NCBI GenBank assembly: GCA_002508495.1
Contig: DANA01000076.1
Span: forward strand, 1 to 18,729
Length of the DNA stretch: 18,729 nt
DNA from: Methanoregula sp. UBA276
Lineage (GTDB): Archaea; Halobacteriota; Methanomicrobia; Methanomicrobiales; Methanospirillaceae
Reading direction: 5' to 3'
Positions 1 to 7,544 of this stretch are shown in pieces. Numbering within the stretch: the stretch's first letter is position 1; every line of letters begins with the position of its first letter. Under the pieces are notes generated by a model that saw only the letters and a program-made list of their open reading frames with translations, was not told the origin of the DNA and did not search any database. The translations under genes were made by a program, and so were the position numbers.

Positions 1-270
1 AAAAACGATTTTCCGCACCAGGATATTTTCTGGCTGACACTCCTCGTTCCTGTTCATGATGGACAGGATATTTTCGTTCGTAACCAGCATGTCCGCTGAC
101 TGGTTAGCCAGCCCCGCCGTGATTGTCCACCGCGAACCGTGCGCAATCTTCTGGATTTTCCCAACGTCTGTCCGCGACAGAGAACTCCTGCAACCTTCAT
201 GGCCGTGCGGTCGCGCAGGATCGAGAGAGGAAAAGAAGAATCTATAGCCGATTGAGGCATACTCCAGCAT
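1..270 (-). CDS. Possible unrecognised protein, cut by the left window edge
   Basis: A minus-strand frame is open from an ATG at 270 to position 1 with no stop, about 90 codons. Its downstream half has a protein-like composition (for example TDVGKIQKIAHGSRW, then ENILSIMNRNEE, then ENILVRKIVF). I do not recognise a family. There is no clear ribosome binding site before the ATG at 270, and the first 25 codons look less protein-like, so the real start may be further in or the frame may be a decayed remnant. If real, it is divergent from the PAS/PP2C gene that starts at 284. The stop lies outside the window, so length and identity cannot be judged. Confidence 0.3.
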   Translation of the reverse strand, partial: MLEYASIGYRFFFSSLDPARPHGHEGCRSSLSRTDVGKIQKIAHGSRWTITAGLANQSADMLVTNENILSIMNRNEECQPENILVRKIVF

Positions 271-283
271 CAGGAGCAGAAGC

Positions 284-2719
284 ATGGAACCCGAAGGCCA
301 GACATTTCATGATGCAGTTATTGACTTTTTACCGGATGCCACGCTGGTCATTGACCTGGAGGGAAAGGTCATCGCGTGGAACAATGCCATGGAGGCCCTG
401 ACCGGGGTGCCGGCGGAAGCCATGCTCGGGAAAGGAAAGTACGAGTACGCGATCCCGTTCTACAAGACGCAGAAACCGATGCTGGCAAACCTCATCTTCA
501 TGCCCGAGGCCGAGATTGAAAAACGGTACGATACCGTGGAACGGATTGGCGACACTTTGGTTGTCGATATCTTCATTGAGGACTTCCGTCCGGGCGGGGC
601 ATATTTCTGGGCCAAGGCAAGCCCGCTCTATGACCCCCAGGGAAACATCTCGGGTGCCATCGAGACGATCCGGGACATCACCGACCGGAAACGGGCTGAA
701 CAGGAGATCGTAAGCTCCACCCAGAAGATGGCAGAGATCATCGACTTCCTCCCGGATGCCACGCTGGTCATTGACCTTGAGGGCAGGGTGGTTGCATGGA
801 ACAATGCCATGGAAGCCCTGACCGGTGTACTGGCAGAGTCGATGCTCGGGAAGGGCGACTACGAATATGCCCTCCCGTTCTACCATGAGCGCAGGCCGAT
901 CCTGGCAGACCTTGTCTTCATACCCGAGGCCGAGATCGAGGAGAAGTATGATACCGTGGAACGGATTGGCGACACCCTGGTTGTCGACATCTTCATCGGG
1001 AATTTCCGGCCCGGCGGAGTGTTTCTCTGGGCCAAGGCGAGCCCCATCTATGATCCGCAGGGAAATGTGACCGGCGCTATCGAGACCATCCGGGACATCA
1101 CCGGCCGGAAACGGGCCGAACAGGAGATCGTAAGCTCCACCCAGAAGATGGCAGAGATCATCGACTTCTTACCGGATGTCACGTTTGTCATCGACCTTGA
1201 GGGAAAAATCATCGCGTGGAACAAGGCAATGGAAGCATTGACCGGTATTCCTTCAGAGGAGATGCTGGGGAAGGGCGATTACGAATATTCTCTCCCGTTC
1301 TACGGGGAACGCAAACCGATGCTGGCTAACCTCATCTTCATGCCCGAGGTCGAGATCGAGAAACGGTACGATTCGGTGGAACGGATCGGCGATACCCTCA
1401 TCGTGGACATTTTCCTACCGGATTTCCGGCCGGGCGGGGTGTATTTCTGGGCTAAGGCAAGTCCGCTCTATGATCCCCAGGGGAACGTGACCGGCGCCAT
1501 CGAGACCATCCGGGACATCACTGACCGGAAACGGGCCGAACAGGAGATCGTCCGTTCACGGCGGAGCCTTGCCGATATCATCAATTTCCTTCCCGACGCC
1601 ACCCTTGCCATCAACCGGGTAGGCGAGGTCATCACATGGAACAGGGAGATGGAGGAATTAACCGGCATACCTGCAGCATCCATGCTGGGGAAAGGGGACT
1701 ATGAGTATTCCCTCCCGTTTTACCAGGACCGCCGGCCTATGCTGGCAAACCTCATCCTCATGCCCGAGGCAGAGGTCGAGAGTCTCTACACGCATGTGGC
1801 GCGGGAGGGCGATACGCTCGTTGTGGACACGTATATCCCGAACCTCCGCGGCAGGTCGGGCAGGTACTTCTGGGCCAAGGCGAGCCCCCTGTACGACCCG
1901 CAGGGGAACGTAACCGGTGCCATCGAGACGATCCGGGATATCACCGAGCGCCGCGAGATGGAAGGAAAACTTGCCCGTTCCAGTGCCGAGCTCCAGATTG
2001 CCGCAGATATCCAGAAGAGCTTCATGCCCGGCGTGATCCCCAGGATCTCCGGCTTCGACATCGCGGCCAGGACGGTCATGGCAAAGGAAGTGGGCGGCGA
2101 TTTCTTTGATGTGATCCCGTTCGAGATCATCGCCCTGGAAAAAGGGATGCTCGGGCTCCTGGTCGCCGATGTCTCCGGCAAAGGCGTGCCGGCAGCCCTC
2201 TTCATGGCATTGTCCCGGATCGTGGTCCGGGTGAACGCGCTCTGGCACCGCGACCCGGCAAAAGCGATCTTTGACGCCAACAACCTCATCACCCAGGATT
2301 CAAAATCCGGGATGTTCGTCACGCTCTTCTTCGGGACGCTGAGCGAGCGGGACCGGACCCTCACCTATGTCAATGCCGGCCACAACCCCCCGGTCGTGTT
2401 CCGGAGCGGGACCGGAACGCTCGAGGAACTCCCGCCCACCGGTATTGTGCTTGGTGCCATCGAGAACCGGGAGTACTACTCCCGGACCGTTACGATTGGA
2501 TCTGGCGATATCATCGTCATGTATACTGACGGTGTCACGGAATCGATCAATACGCAGGAAGAGTTGTTCGGCGAGGAGCGGCTCAACGCGGTCATCCGGA
2601 AGAATGCCGGGCTTTCCGCAACAGAGATTCTCGAAAAGATCTTACAGGCAGTACGGGAGTACACCGTTGATATGCCCCAGTTCGATGACATCACGCTGCT
2701 GGTGATCAAGGGCACGTGA
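284..2719 (+). CDS. Four-PAS-domain PP2C (SpoIIE/RsbU-type) serine phosphatase
   Basis: Predicted cytoplasmic sensor phosphatase of 811 residues. Four PAS units of about 140 residues start near residues 12, 152, 292 and 432; each has DATLVIDLEG- or AWNxAMEALTG-like motifs, a YFWAKASPLYDPQGN strand and a terminal GAIETIRDIT. A SpoIIE/PP2C domain follows from about residue 575 to the end. Its metal-binding acidic residues are present: GGDFFD (D606, D609), ADVSGKG (D629), YTDGVTE (D749) and FDDIT (D801, D802), so it should be active. Family members dephosphorylate phosphoserine/threonine proteins, typically STAS anti-anti-sigma-like partners; no such partner is seen here. There is no signal peptide or membrane segment. 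The start is supported by AGGAG about 8 bases upstream and a TATA-like TCTATAGC near 240. The ligand of the PAS domains is unknown. Confidence 0.9.
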   Translation: MEPEGQTFHDAVIDFLPDATLVIDLEGKVIAWNNAMEALTGVPAEAMLGKGKYEYAIPFYKTQKPMLANLIFMPEAEIEKRYDTVERIGDTLVVDIFIEDFRPGGAYFWAKASPLYDPQGNISGAIETIRDITDRKRAEQEIVSSTQKMAEIIDFLPDATLVIDLEGRVVAWNNAMEALTGVLAESMLGKGDYEYALPFYHERRPILADLVFIPEAEIEEKYDTVERIGDTLVVDIFIGNFRPGGVFLWAKASPIYDPQGNVTGAIETIRDITGRKRAEQEIVSSTQKMAEIIDFLPDVTFVIDLEGKIIAWNKAMEALTGIPSEEMLGKGDYEYSLPFYGERKPMLANLIFMPEVEIEKRYDSVERIGDTLIVDIFLPDFRPGGVYFWAKASPLYDPQGNVTGAIETIRDITDRKRAEQEIVRSRRSLADIINFLPDATLAINRVGEVITWNREMEELTGIPAASMLGKGDYEYSLPFYQDRRPMLANLILMPEAEVESLYTHVAREGDTLVVDTYIPNLRGRSGRYFWAKASPLYDPQGNVTGAIETIRDITERREMEGKLARSSAELQIAADIQKSFMPGVIPRISGFDIAARTVMAKEVGGDFFDVIPFEIIALEKGMLGLLVADVSGKGVPAALFMALSRIVVRVNALWHRDPAKAIFDANNLITQDSKSGMFVTLFFGTLSERDRTLTYVNAGHNPPVVFRSGTGTLEELPPTGIVLGAIENREYYSRTVTIGSGDIIVMYTDGVTESINTQEELFGEERLNAVIRKNAGLSATEILEKILQAVREYTVDMPQFDDITLLVIKGT
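308..1950 (+). repeat. Tandem 420-bp coding repeats (four PAS units)
   Basis: The four PAS domains are encoded by direct repeats. Equivalent positions recur exactly 420 bp apart (for example ATCATCGACTTC at 738 and 1158, and its counterpart at 1578). Units 1 to 3 are very similar at DNA level; the linker joining units 1-2 and 2-3 (ending AGAAGATGGCAGAGATCATC) is essentially identical. Unit 4 is more diverged and carries a small insertion in its RGRSGRY segment. This suggests recent unequal duplication or gene conversion among units 1 to 3. Confidence 0.85.
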
Positions 2720-3189
2720 TCGGCCCGGTCAACCCGCCATGCCGGGCGAAGTGTCGGGAACCCGGCATGAACGTGAGTTCACACCCGAAACATGAAAATC
2801 ACCTGCCTGCTGGTAATACCGGGAGGCTCCCCGCATCAGGATCTCTCCGGGGCACGGGGGTGCAAGGAATTTTTTTTAAAAATGCCGGGATAGCGGTGAC
2901 CAGGATACGATACTACCTTTTTTCAGTATAAAACCGAATTGAGGCCGCCACATAGGGCTTCCGGTCGGGAGTGGCGGGGGCAGGCATCGTGAGCGTTCTC
3001 ATGGCAAATCCTTTGAAATGATGATAGAGATATCAATCTCCATCAATGCAAAAGCAGGCGATAATTCCCCATGGGAAAATCTCAGGATCCCCGCTGGTGC
3101 TCTCCCGGCAAAAGCCCCGTAAGCACCGGAAGGGCAGACACATGACTCTCAAGGAAAATTGTTAAGAAAATAGCAGGCGCAGGCAGGGA
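2720..3189. other. 470-bp gap without a recognisable gene
   Basis: No convincing reading frame is seen between the PP2C gene and the end of the Hsp20-like gene. The stretch holds a T8 run at 2870-2877 (possible plus-strand terminator), a hairpin repeat at 2920-2988 described separately, a short GAGAT-ATCA-ATCTC hairpin near 3026, and a hairpin near 3095-3128 formed by GGTGCT and AGCACC around an inner GGC-AAAA-GCC. The 71-codon open frame that starts at 2716 overlaps the PP2C stop and has a random-looking composition. Confidence 0.6.
2920..2988 (+). repeat. Hairpin repeat, copy 1
   Basis: This segment shares TTTTCA, AAAACnGAATTGAGGCCGCC (with a 1-base indel) and a 3' GCATC with 12228-12287. 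The arms CCGCCAC (2945-2951) and GTGGCGG (2971-2977) can form a 7-bp stem around a 19-base loop. In the other copy the stem is CCGCCGC/GCGGCGG, so one pair has changed on both sides. The surrounding DNA is only weakly like the complete element at 12104-12346, so this could be a decayed copy or an independent structured element. Confidence 0.55.
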
Positions 3190-3609
3190 TCAATGGACCT
3201 GCACCTTTCGTAACGAAATATCCATGACCCCGCGGTGGACGCGGTAGGTACTGTGGATCCGGTCGATGGGGTGCGGGAGCATAACCGTGGTGACCTGCTC
3301 GTCGACAAGGATGTGGACCCGGTCCGGCTCGATATCCACGGTCGGAGCATTCTTGGGATCGGACGGGAGCGCTGCCGTGATGAAAATATCATCCAGGGTC
3401 TCGACGACCTCATAGGGGACCTCGCCGTCATCGCCCGGGGGCCCTGCACAGAAGATCTCGGGATCGCCTCCCGCTGCGTGACGGGTGATGATGGTATAAC
3501 CGATGACCCGTGCCTGCTGGCTCTCGGGGAGATTCCTGACAAGATCCTCGACGATCTTTGCCAGGTTGCCAAACACGTCGTCGTAGGGACCGTTCGGGCT
3601 ATTCTGCAT
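3190..3609 (-). CDS. Hsp20/alpha-crystallin-like small heat-shock-type protein
   Basis: Predicted 139-residue cytoplasmic protein. Residues about 55 to 135 form a beta-rich domain (ETLDDIFITAALPS, then VDIEPDRVHILVDEQVTTVMLP, then HSTYRVHRGVMDISLRKVQV) consistent with an alpha-crystallin (Hsp20-like) fold, as expected of a holdase chaperone. The similarity is by pattern; the usual A-x-x-x-n-GVL motif is not obvious. A TTG start at 3621 is possible, but GGAGG lies 5 bases before the ATG at 3609, so 3609 is preferred. The gene overlaps the end of the ArsR-type regulator by 11 bp, so the two are almost certainly co-transcribed and translationally coupled. The pairing with a winged-helix regulator supports a role in heat shock or stress. 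Confidence 0.65.
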   Translation of the reverse strand: MQNSPNGPYDDVFGNLAKIVEDLVRNLPESQQARVIGYTIITRHAAGGDPEIFCAGPPGDDGEVPYEVVETLDDIFITAALPSDPKNAPTVDIEPDRVHILVDEQVTTVMLPHPIDRIHSTYRVHRGVMDISLRKVQVH

Positions 3610-4225
3610 GGATACCTCCAAGATAGAACCGCTCTTTTTCCCGTTTCAGGAGTCCCCGCCGCTCAAACCTGCGAAGGATTGGCGCAAGGAGATCCTGCGG
3701 GACCTCTGTTGCATCGGCCAGTTCCTGTATGTTCAGCGGCTCATGGGAGAGGGCGATTACTACCGTAATCTCTCGTTCGCTCCTGAATAAATCCTTATGG
3801 TTCCGGGCAAGGTCGTGGATCTTGATCTCGATGTCATGATTGAGCTGGTCAAGGTTTGCGATGATCCGGTCATGCGCCCCTATCATGCGCCCGAGCATAG
3901 CAACGGATTTTTTTACCTGCTCGTTCTCTTCAGTATCCCCGGGTTCCGCTGCAGTTACGCTCGGGAGTTCCTTGAGACTGATATCGATGAGGATGTCATG
4001 TGCCAGGTAGTAATATTTACGCCGCCGCTCATCCATCTGGCAGGAGAGGATCATCTCCCGTTCCAGCATCTGGAGATGATCAATAACCGCTTTAGGCGAG
4101 AGCATCAGGGTGTCGGATATCTCGGTCACAAAACAGGGTTTCTGCCGCAGGAGTTCGATAATCCTGCGCCGGTTCCGGTTTCCGAGGATATCAAGAAGGC
4201 GGGCAACCTCAAGCGCTTCATCCAT
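3599..4225 (-). CDS. ArsR-type two-winged-helix regulator, HSR1-like
   Basis: Predicted DNA-binding repressor of 208 residues. A winged helix spans about residues 5-75 (LLDILGNRNRRRIIELLRQ, then ISDTLMLSPKAVIDHLQMLE, then a KYYYLA wing). A helical or coiled middle covers 95-150, and a second winged helix covers about 150-205 (LSHEPLNIQELADATEVPQD, then RRFERRGLLKRE). No metal-binding cysteine pair like that of classical ArsR is visible. Length, double domain and coupling to an Hsp20-like gene resemble the Archaeoglobus heat-shock regulator HSR1; that match is an inference. The start ATG at 4225 lies about 27 bases downstream of a TATA box, has no Shine-Dalgarno sequence and is preceded by a perfect palindrome, so it is probably leaderless and autoregulated. 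Confidence 0.8.
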   Translation of the reverse strand: MDEALEVARLLDILGNRNRRRIIELLRQKPCFVTEISDTLMLSPKAVIDHLQMLEREMILSCQMDERRRKYYYLAHDILIDISLKELPSVTAAEPGDTEENEQVKKSVAMLGRMIGAHDRIIANLDQLNHDIEIKIHDLARNHKDLFRSEREITVVIALSHEPLNIQELADATEVPQDLLAPILRRFERRGLLKREKERFYLGGIHAE

Positions 4226-4227
4226 AC

Positions 4228-4249
4228 TTACACAATGTTAGTTGTGTAA
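4228..4249 (-). promoter_or_regulatory. Palindromic operator before the ArsR-type regulator
   Basis: A perfect inverted repeat TTACACAA-N6-TTGTGTAA ends two bases upstream of the regulator's start codon. It fills the space between the TATA-like box and the expected transcription start. A dimeric winged-helix protein bound here would block transcription, so autorepression is the simplest reading. Confidence 0.75.
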
Positions 4250-4257
4250 ATATTAGG
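4249..4257 (-). promoter_or_regulatory. TATA box of the ArsR/Hsp20 operon
   Basis: On the minus strand the sequence reads TAATATTTA, centred about 27 bases upstream of the ATG at 4225. That is the normal archaeal TATA-to-start distance and predicts a leaderless mRNA. The box overlaps the stop codon (4253-4255) of the histidine kinase gene. Confidence 0.6.
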
Positions 4258-6403
4258 CCTTTTTCCTGAACTTATCCCGGGGAACCCGGATATCAAATCG
4301 GGTCCCGGCCCCGAAAATCCCGGCCTCGCGGATGGTAATTCCGGTATACCCCAGCAGTTCGCGGATAAGATAGAGCCCCCGCATGGTCGTGCCGGCATAC
4401 CCGGAATCAAATATCATCTCCTTGTCCTCATCAGGAACCCCCGTACTGTCATCCTGGTACAGGATATGCAGATCGTCATCTTGGACCAGCGCCGAGATCC
4501 TGATGGTAGTCAGTTCTTTTCCCCCGCTCTTGAGCGAGTTTTCCAAAAGGAGAGAGAAGACCCGGGGCAGGAGCGGGTCAGCAAATACTTCGAAATCCCC
4601 GACGTCGTGGACAACCGTGACCGCATGCTGGGGCATGAGTGTAAGGGCATCCCTGACAACTTTCTGCACCATTTGCCAGGCGGGTGAGACGAGCCCCCCG
4701 TCCTGGAGTGCACGCATCGCGGAGATCTGGTTCTTTATCGAGGAGACCGATCCAAGCGTTCTTGCAAAAAAGGTCTGCATCTCGTCATAGGTATTGATCA
4801 GCTGGGCCCGTTCCAGGTGGCTGATGATAACTGCCAGGTTATCAAGAATATCGTGGCGGGTGAGACTGAAGAGGAGATCCATCTTCAGGTTGATATTCTC
4901 GTGACTGACATCATCGGCAATACCGAGAATGTACTGGAGTTTTTTATTCGAATCCAGGATCGGCACAAGGATCAGGTGAAGGACTCCGCCGCCACGGAGC
5001 CACGAGACCTCGACCTTGGTTTTTATCTCGCGGGGGTTGTTGATGATACTCGTATCCTCATCCTCGCATTCGGTTGCAACCGCAGGAGGAAATACATCCC
5101 GGTCAGTTCTTCCCACGATTGAATCCGCGGGGATGGCAAACATCTTCTCACAGGCCCGGTTCCAGAAGACGTACTCCCGTGTATCGGCACGTTTGACAAA
5201 GATCCCCACCGGGAGCTGGTCGATCATCTCCTTTTTGAAGATCTCGTCATCCTGCATCTTCTGGAATGCCTGGCGGAGGGAGTCAACCATCGTGTTGATA
5301 CTCGACTCAAGGATGGCAAACTCCCGGTTTTCCGTGGGACGGATACGGTGGTCGAGATCCCCCTGCGATATGATCCGCACGTCCGCAACGATCTCCTGTA
5401 CCGGCCGGGTAATCCTCCGCATCAGGAAGAATGCAATAATACACCCGATAAGGATCGCTGCCGCACCGGTCAGGAGGTGATACAGGAGGAGCTCATTGAG
5501 CGATTCGTGGATCAGCTTGTCGCTGTATGTAAGTTCAACAATCCGGCTGGGATCCGACCCGTACGTCTCGTCTTCAAGGTCAATGAAGAGATACCGGCGT
5601 TTCATTGCATTTTCTGTATCTTCGACCTCGACCGTGGCGCGGGATTCGACAATCTTTTTGAGGATCTCCTGGACTTCGGGCTCCGGCAGGCTGCCGTCCG
5701 AGCTCTGCCGTCCCATGGTGTTGAAGATCCGGTACCCAACCAGGTACGGGTTGACCGAGACGATCGTATCGATGTTGTCATCGGCAAGCACACCCTCGTC
5801 CACATTCTCGAAGGGTTTGCCCGTGAGCCCGAGTTCGAGAATGTACCGGTGGTCCGGTGTCGGCTGGTACGCGTATTTTCTTGCTTTACCCTCACCCATC
5901 AGTTCGTTGACAATCCGGTCGGGATAGAATCCTTCCCCGTTGCGGATCTTTGCGAGGTACCGGGAAAACGAGGGGATGGTGGAGAAATCCATGCCCAGTT
6001 CCGGCTCATACGTGGAATAGACGATGACACAGGACTCATCAATGATGTAAATATCAAAATTTTCGCCGATCTGTTCTTTTAAGGACGCGAGATCCATCCG
6101 GGCCGGATCGCGCCCTGCCCGCTCGTATTCAGCGGAGACCAGCGCAAGACCCTGCCGCATCTGCTCGTTTAAGCTGGCATCGTACGTGTTCCACAACGCG
6201 TCCTTTAACCGGATCCCTTCTTCGATATTCTGCTCGGTCTGGGCCTGGAGCAGTTGCTCCTCCCGCGCAAAGTTCTCCTTGGCATAGTGATAATCATTGA
6301 CCGTGAGGAACCCGACTACGCAGAGGACCAGCACAACCATGCAGAGGAGGACGTAGAGGGAGAACGAATACCCCCGCGGATTCTGGTTACCTGCACTCCT
6401 CAT
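4253..6403 (-). CDS. Membrane sensor histidine kinase (extracellular sensor, HAMP, PAS, kinase)
   Basis: Predicted two-component sensor of 716 residues. Transmembrane helix 1 covers about residues 14-37 and helix 2 about 305-327. The roughly 265-residue loop between them faces outward and looks like a Cache-type ligand domain. HAMP follows (about 328-380), then PAS (about 390-500, FVKRADTREYVFWNRACEKMF). The phosphoacceptor motif is LTRHDILDNL with H517, the form common in methanogen kinases. The ATPase domain starts near 610 (N-box LLENSLKSG, then DDSTGVPDEDK, then YAGTTMRGLYLIRELL, then GTRFDI). GAGGT before the ATG at 6403 supports the start. No response regulator is adjacent. The ArsR promoter is embedded at its 3' end, so the two are only loosely linked. 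Confidence 0.88.
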   Translation of the reverse strand: MRSAGNQNPRGYSFSLYVLLCMVVLVLCVVGFLTVNDYHYAKENFAREEQLLQAQTEQNIEEGIRLKDALWNTYDASLNEQMRQGLALVSAEYERAGRDPARMDLASLKEQIGENFDIYIIDESCVIVYSTYEPELGMDFSTIPSFSRYLAKIRNGEGFYPDRIVNELMGEGKARKYAYQPTPDHRYILELGLTGKPFENVDEGVLADDNIDTIVSVNPYLVGYRIFNTMGRQSSDGSLPEPEVQEILKKIVESRATVEVEDTENAMKRRYLFIDLEDETYGSDPSRIVELTYSDKLIHESLNELLLYHLLTGAAAILIGCIIAFFLMRRITRPVQEIVADVRIISQGDLDHRIRPTENREFAILESSINTMVDSLRQAFQKMQDDEIFKKEMIDQLPVGIFVKRADTREYVFWNRACEKMFAIPADSIVGRTDRDVFPPAVATECEDEDTSIINNPREIKTKVEVSWLRGGGVLHLILVPILDSNKKLQYILGIADDVSHENINLKMDLLFSLTRHDILDNLAVIISHLERAQLINTYDEMQTFFARTLGSVSSIKNQISAMRALQDGGLVSPAWQMVQKVVRDALTLMPQHAVTVVHDVGDFEVFADPLLPRVFSLLLENSLKSGGKELTTIRISALVQDDDLHILYQDDSTGVPDEDKEMIFDSGYAGTTMRGLYLIRELLGYTGITIREAGIFGAGTRFDIRVPRDKFRKKA

Positions 6404-6737
6404 AAAAAGACCTCAAAAATCCATCCGCAGCTTACGGTATAAGAGGATATTATGCATTCTTCCTTCACCGGCCGGACGCGGGAAGAAGCGAAACGCTGTC
6501 ACAGTATTCGGAGACGTATGATCGGAAGACACAGGGTTCAGAACCTGGCATGGTCGGTTATCCAGAGATTATATCATTCCCTGCCCGCATGAATCCCCGA
6601 TCAGCAAGGAGCGGGACGAGCGTTTTACCCTTGAACAGGACATTGAGTTCTGGTTTATAACCGGAATTAAAAAAGAGATCTATTTGATTCTGAGTGATTT
6701 TTTGCGAGCAAAGAGTGATCTTTAAATCCCCGAAAGA
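6404..6737. other. 334-bp intergenic gap
   Basis: The right-hand side of the kinase gene carries its likely promoter, with a TATA-like CTTATACC on the minus strand near 6436-6443. The rest has no intact gene; an orphan open frame at 6522-6725 is described separately. A T6 run on the minus strand (6668-6673) may help terminate the HEAT-repeat transcript. Confidence 0.5.
6522..6725 (+). pseudogene. Start-less open frame, possible gene remnant
   Basis: A plus-strand frame is open for 67 codons from just after a TGA (6519-6521) to TAA (6723-6725). The last 40 residues look protein-like (KERDERFTLEQDIEFWFITG, then IKKEIYLILSDFLRAKSDL). There is no ATG, GTG or usable TTG start in the first two thirds of the frame. 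I do not recognise the family. It could be the tail of a decayed or frameshifted gene, or chance. Confidence 0.22.
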
Positions 6738-7340
6738 TTATTTCAGGGATTCAAGGATTGCTTCCCGGACCTTCTCATCAGTTTCTGTTTCAAGCGCTGC
6801 CTTCAGGGCACCGGTTGCTTTTTCCCCGCCAATAGCGCCAAGTGCCCGGATCGCCATCATGCGGACATAGTAATTCTCGTCTTTTAAGAGGATGACCATG
6901 GGTTCGATACTATCTGAGTCGCCGAGTGCACGAAGGCCTTTGGCTGCCATGTAGCGGACATGATCCCGGTTATCTTTCAAGCCCTGGATCAGGGGCTGGA
7001 TTGCTTTCTCGTCAGCGATCCTGCCAAGGGCTTCAGCAGCCCGGTACCGCGTCTCCCATTTGGGCTCCTTCATTGCTTCGGCAAGCGGTTCAACTGCTGC
7101 TTTCCCGATTGCAGACAGTGCCAGGGTTGCCTGTTCCCGCACGGCTTTGTCAAAATCGGCAAGTGCTTCGACCAGCGGCTGGATGGCACGGGGATTTTTG
7201 GCCTTTCCCAAAAGATATGCAGCGTACTGCCGTATCTGGGGATCGGTGTTGAAGGTGAGGGCCTTGATGAGGGCTTCAACATCCTGCTTTTCCATATCTT
7301 CGGCACAATCGGGTTTTTCCGGAATATTGATCTCGCTCAT
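6738..7340 (-). CDS. HEAT-repeat (PBS-lyase type) protein
   Basis: Predicted 200-residue soluble protein made of about six HEAT-like repeats of roughly 31 residues (for example DPQIRQYAAYLLGKAKNPRA, then KAVREQATLALSAIGKAAVE, then WETRYRAAEALGRIADEKA, then DHVRYMAAKGLRALGDSDS, then YYVRMMAIRALGAIGGEKA). Such alpha-solenoids serve as protein-binding scaffolds; family names mention phycocyanobilin lyase, but no pigment role is implied here. The first in-frame ATG (7367) is less likely than the one at 7340, which has GGAGAG about 5 bases upstream and gives MSEINIPEKP. A palindromic TATA box CTTATATAAG at 7371-7380 lies about 35 bases before this start. It appears monocistronic and its partner is unknown. 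Confidence 0.85.
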   Translation of the reverse strand: MSEINIPEKPDCAEDMEKQDVEALIKALTFNTDPQIRQYAAYLLGKAKNPRAIQPLVEALADFDKAVREQATLALSAIGKAAVEPLAEAMKEPKWETRYRAAEALGRIADEKAIQPLIQGLKDNRDHVRYMAAKGLRALGDSDSIEPMVILLKDENYYVRMMAIRALGAIGGEKATGALKAALETETDEKVREAILESLK

Positions 7341-7370
7341 AGTCTCTCCATGAAGTATCGCCCGCATTCT

Positions 7371-7380
7371 TATATAAGTG
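7371..7380 (-). promoter_or_regulatory. TATA box for the HEAT-repeat gene
   Basis: CTTATATAAG is a strong archaeal TATA box, centred about 35 bases upstream of the ATG at 7340. A start about 26 bases downstream leaves a short leader that contains the GGAGAG ribosome binding site. The box is palindromic, so orientation is assigned from gene position. Confidence 0.6.
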
Positions 7381-7544
7381 CGATCACCGGTCCGGGCACT
7401 CGGGGGAAACGGGAAGCTGCCGGAAGGGGTGTCCCCCGCGTGCCGGCAGGAAATGCCGGGAGATTATTTGCAGCAGGACCGTACGTGCAAACCGGTTCGC
7501 AGTTATCGGTTGATATTTATATTTACTGCATTGAAGGAGTACCT

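Noticed and set aside
308..1950. Direct repeats considered as a CRISPR-like array
   Set aside because: The 420-bp repeats are in-frame PAS-coding units of one gene, with no short repeat-spacer pattern.
3235..3768. 177-codon open frame on the plus strand
   Set aside because: It is antisense to the overlapping Hsp20-like and ArsR-type genes and shows no family signature.
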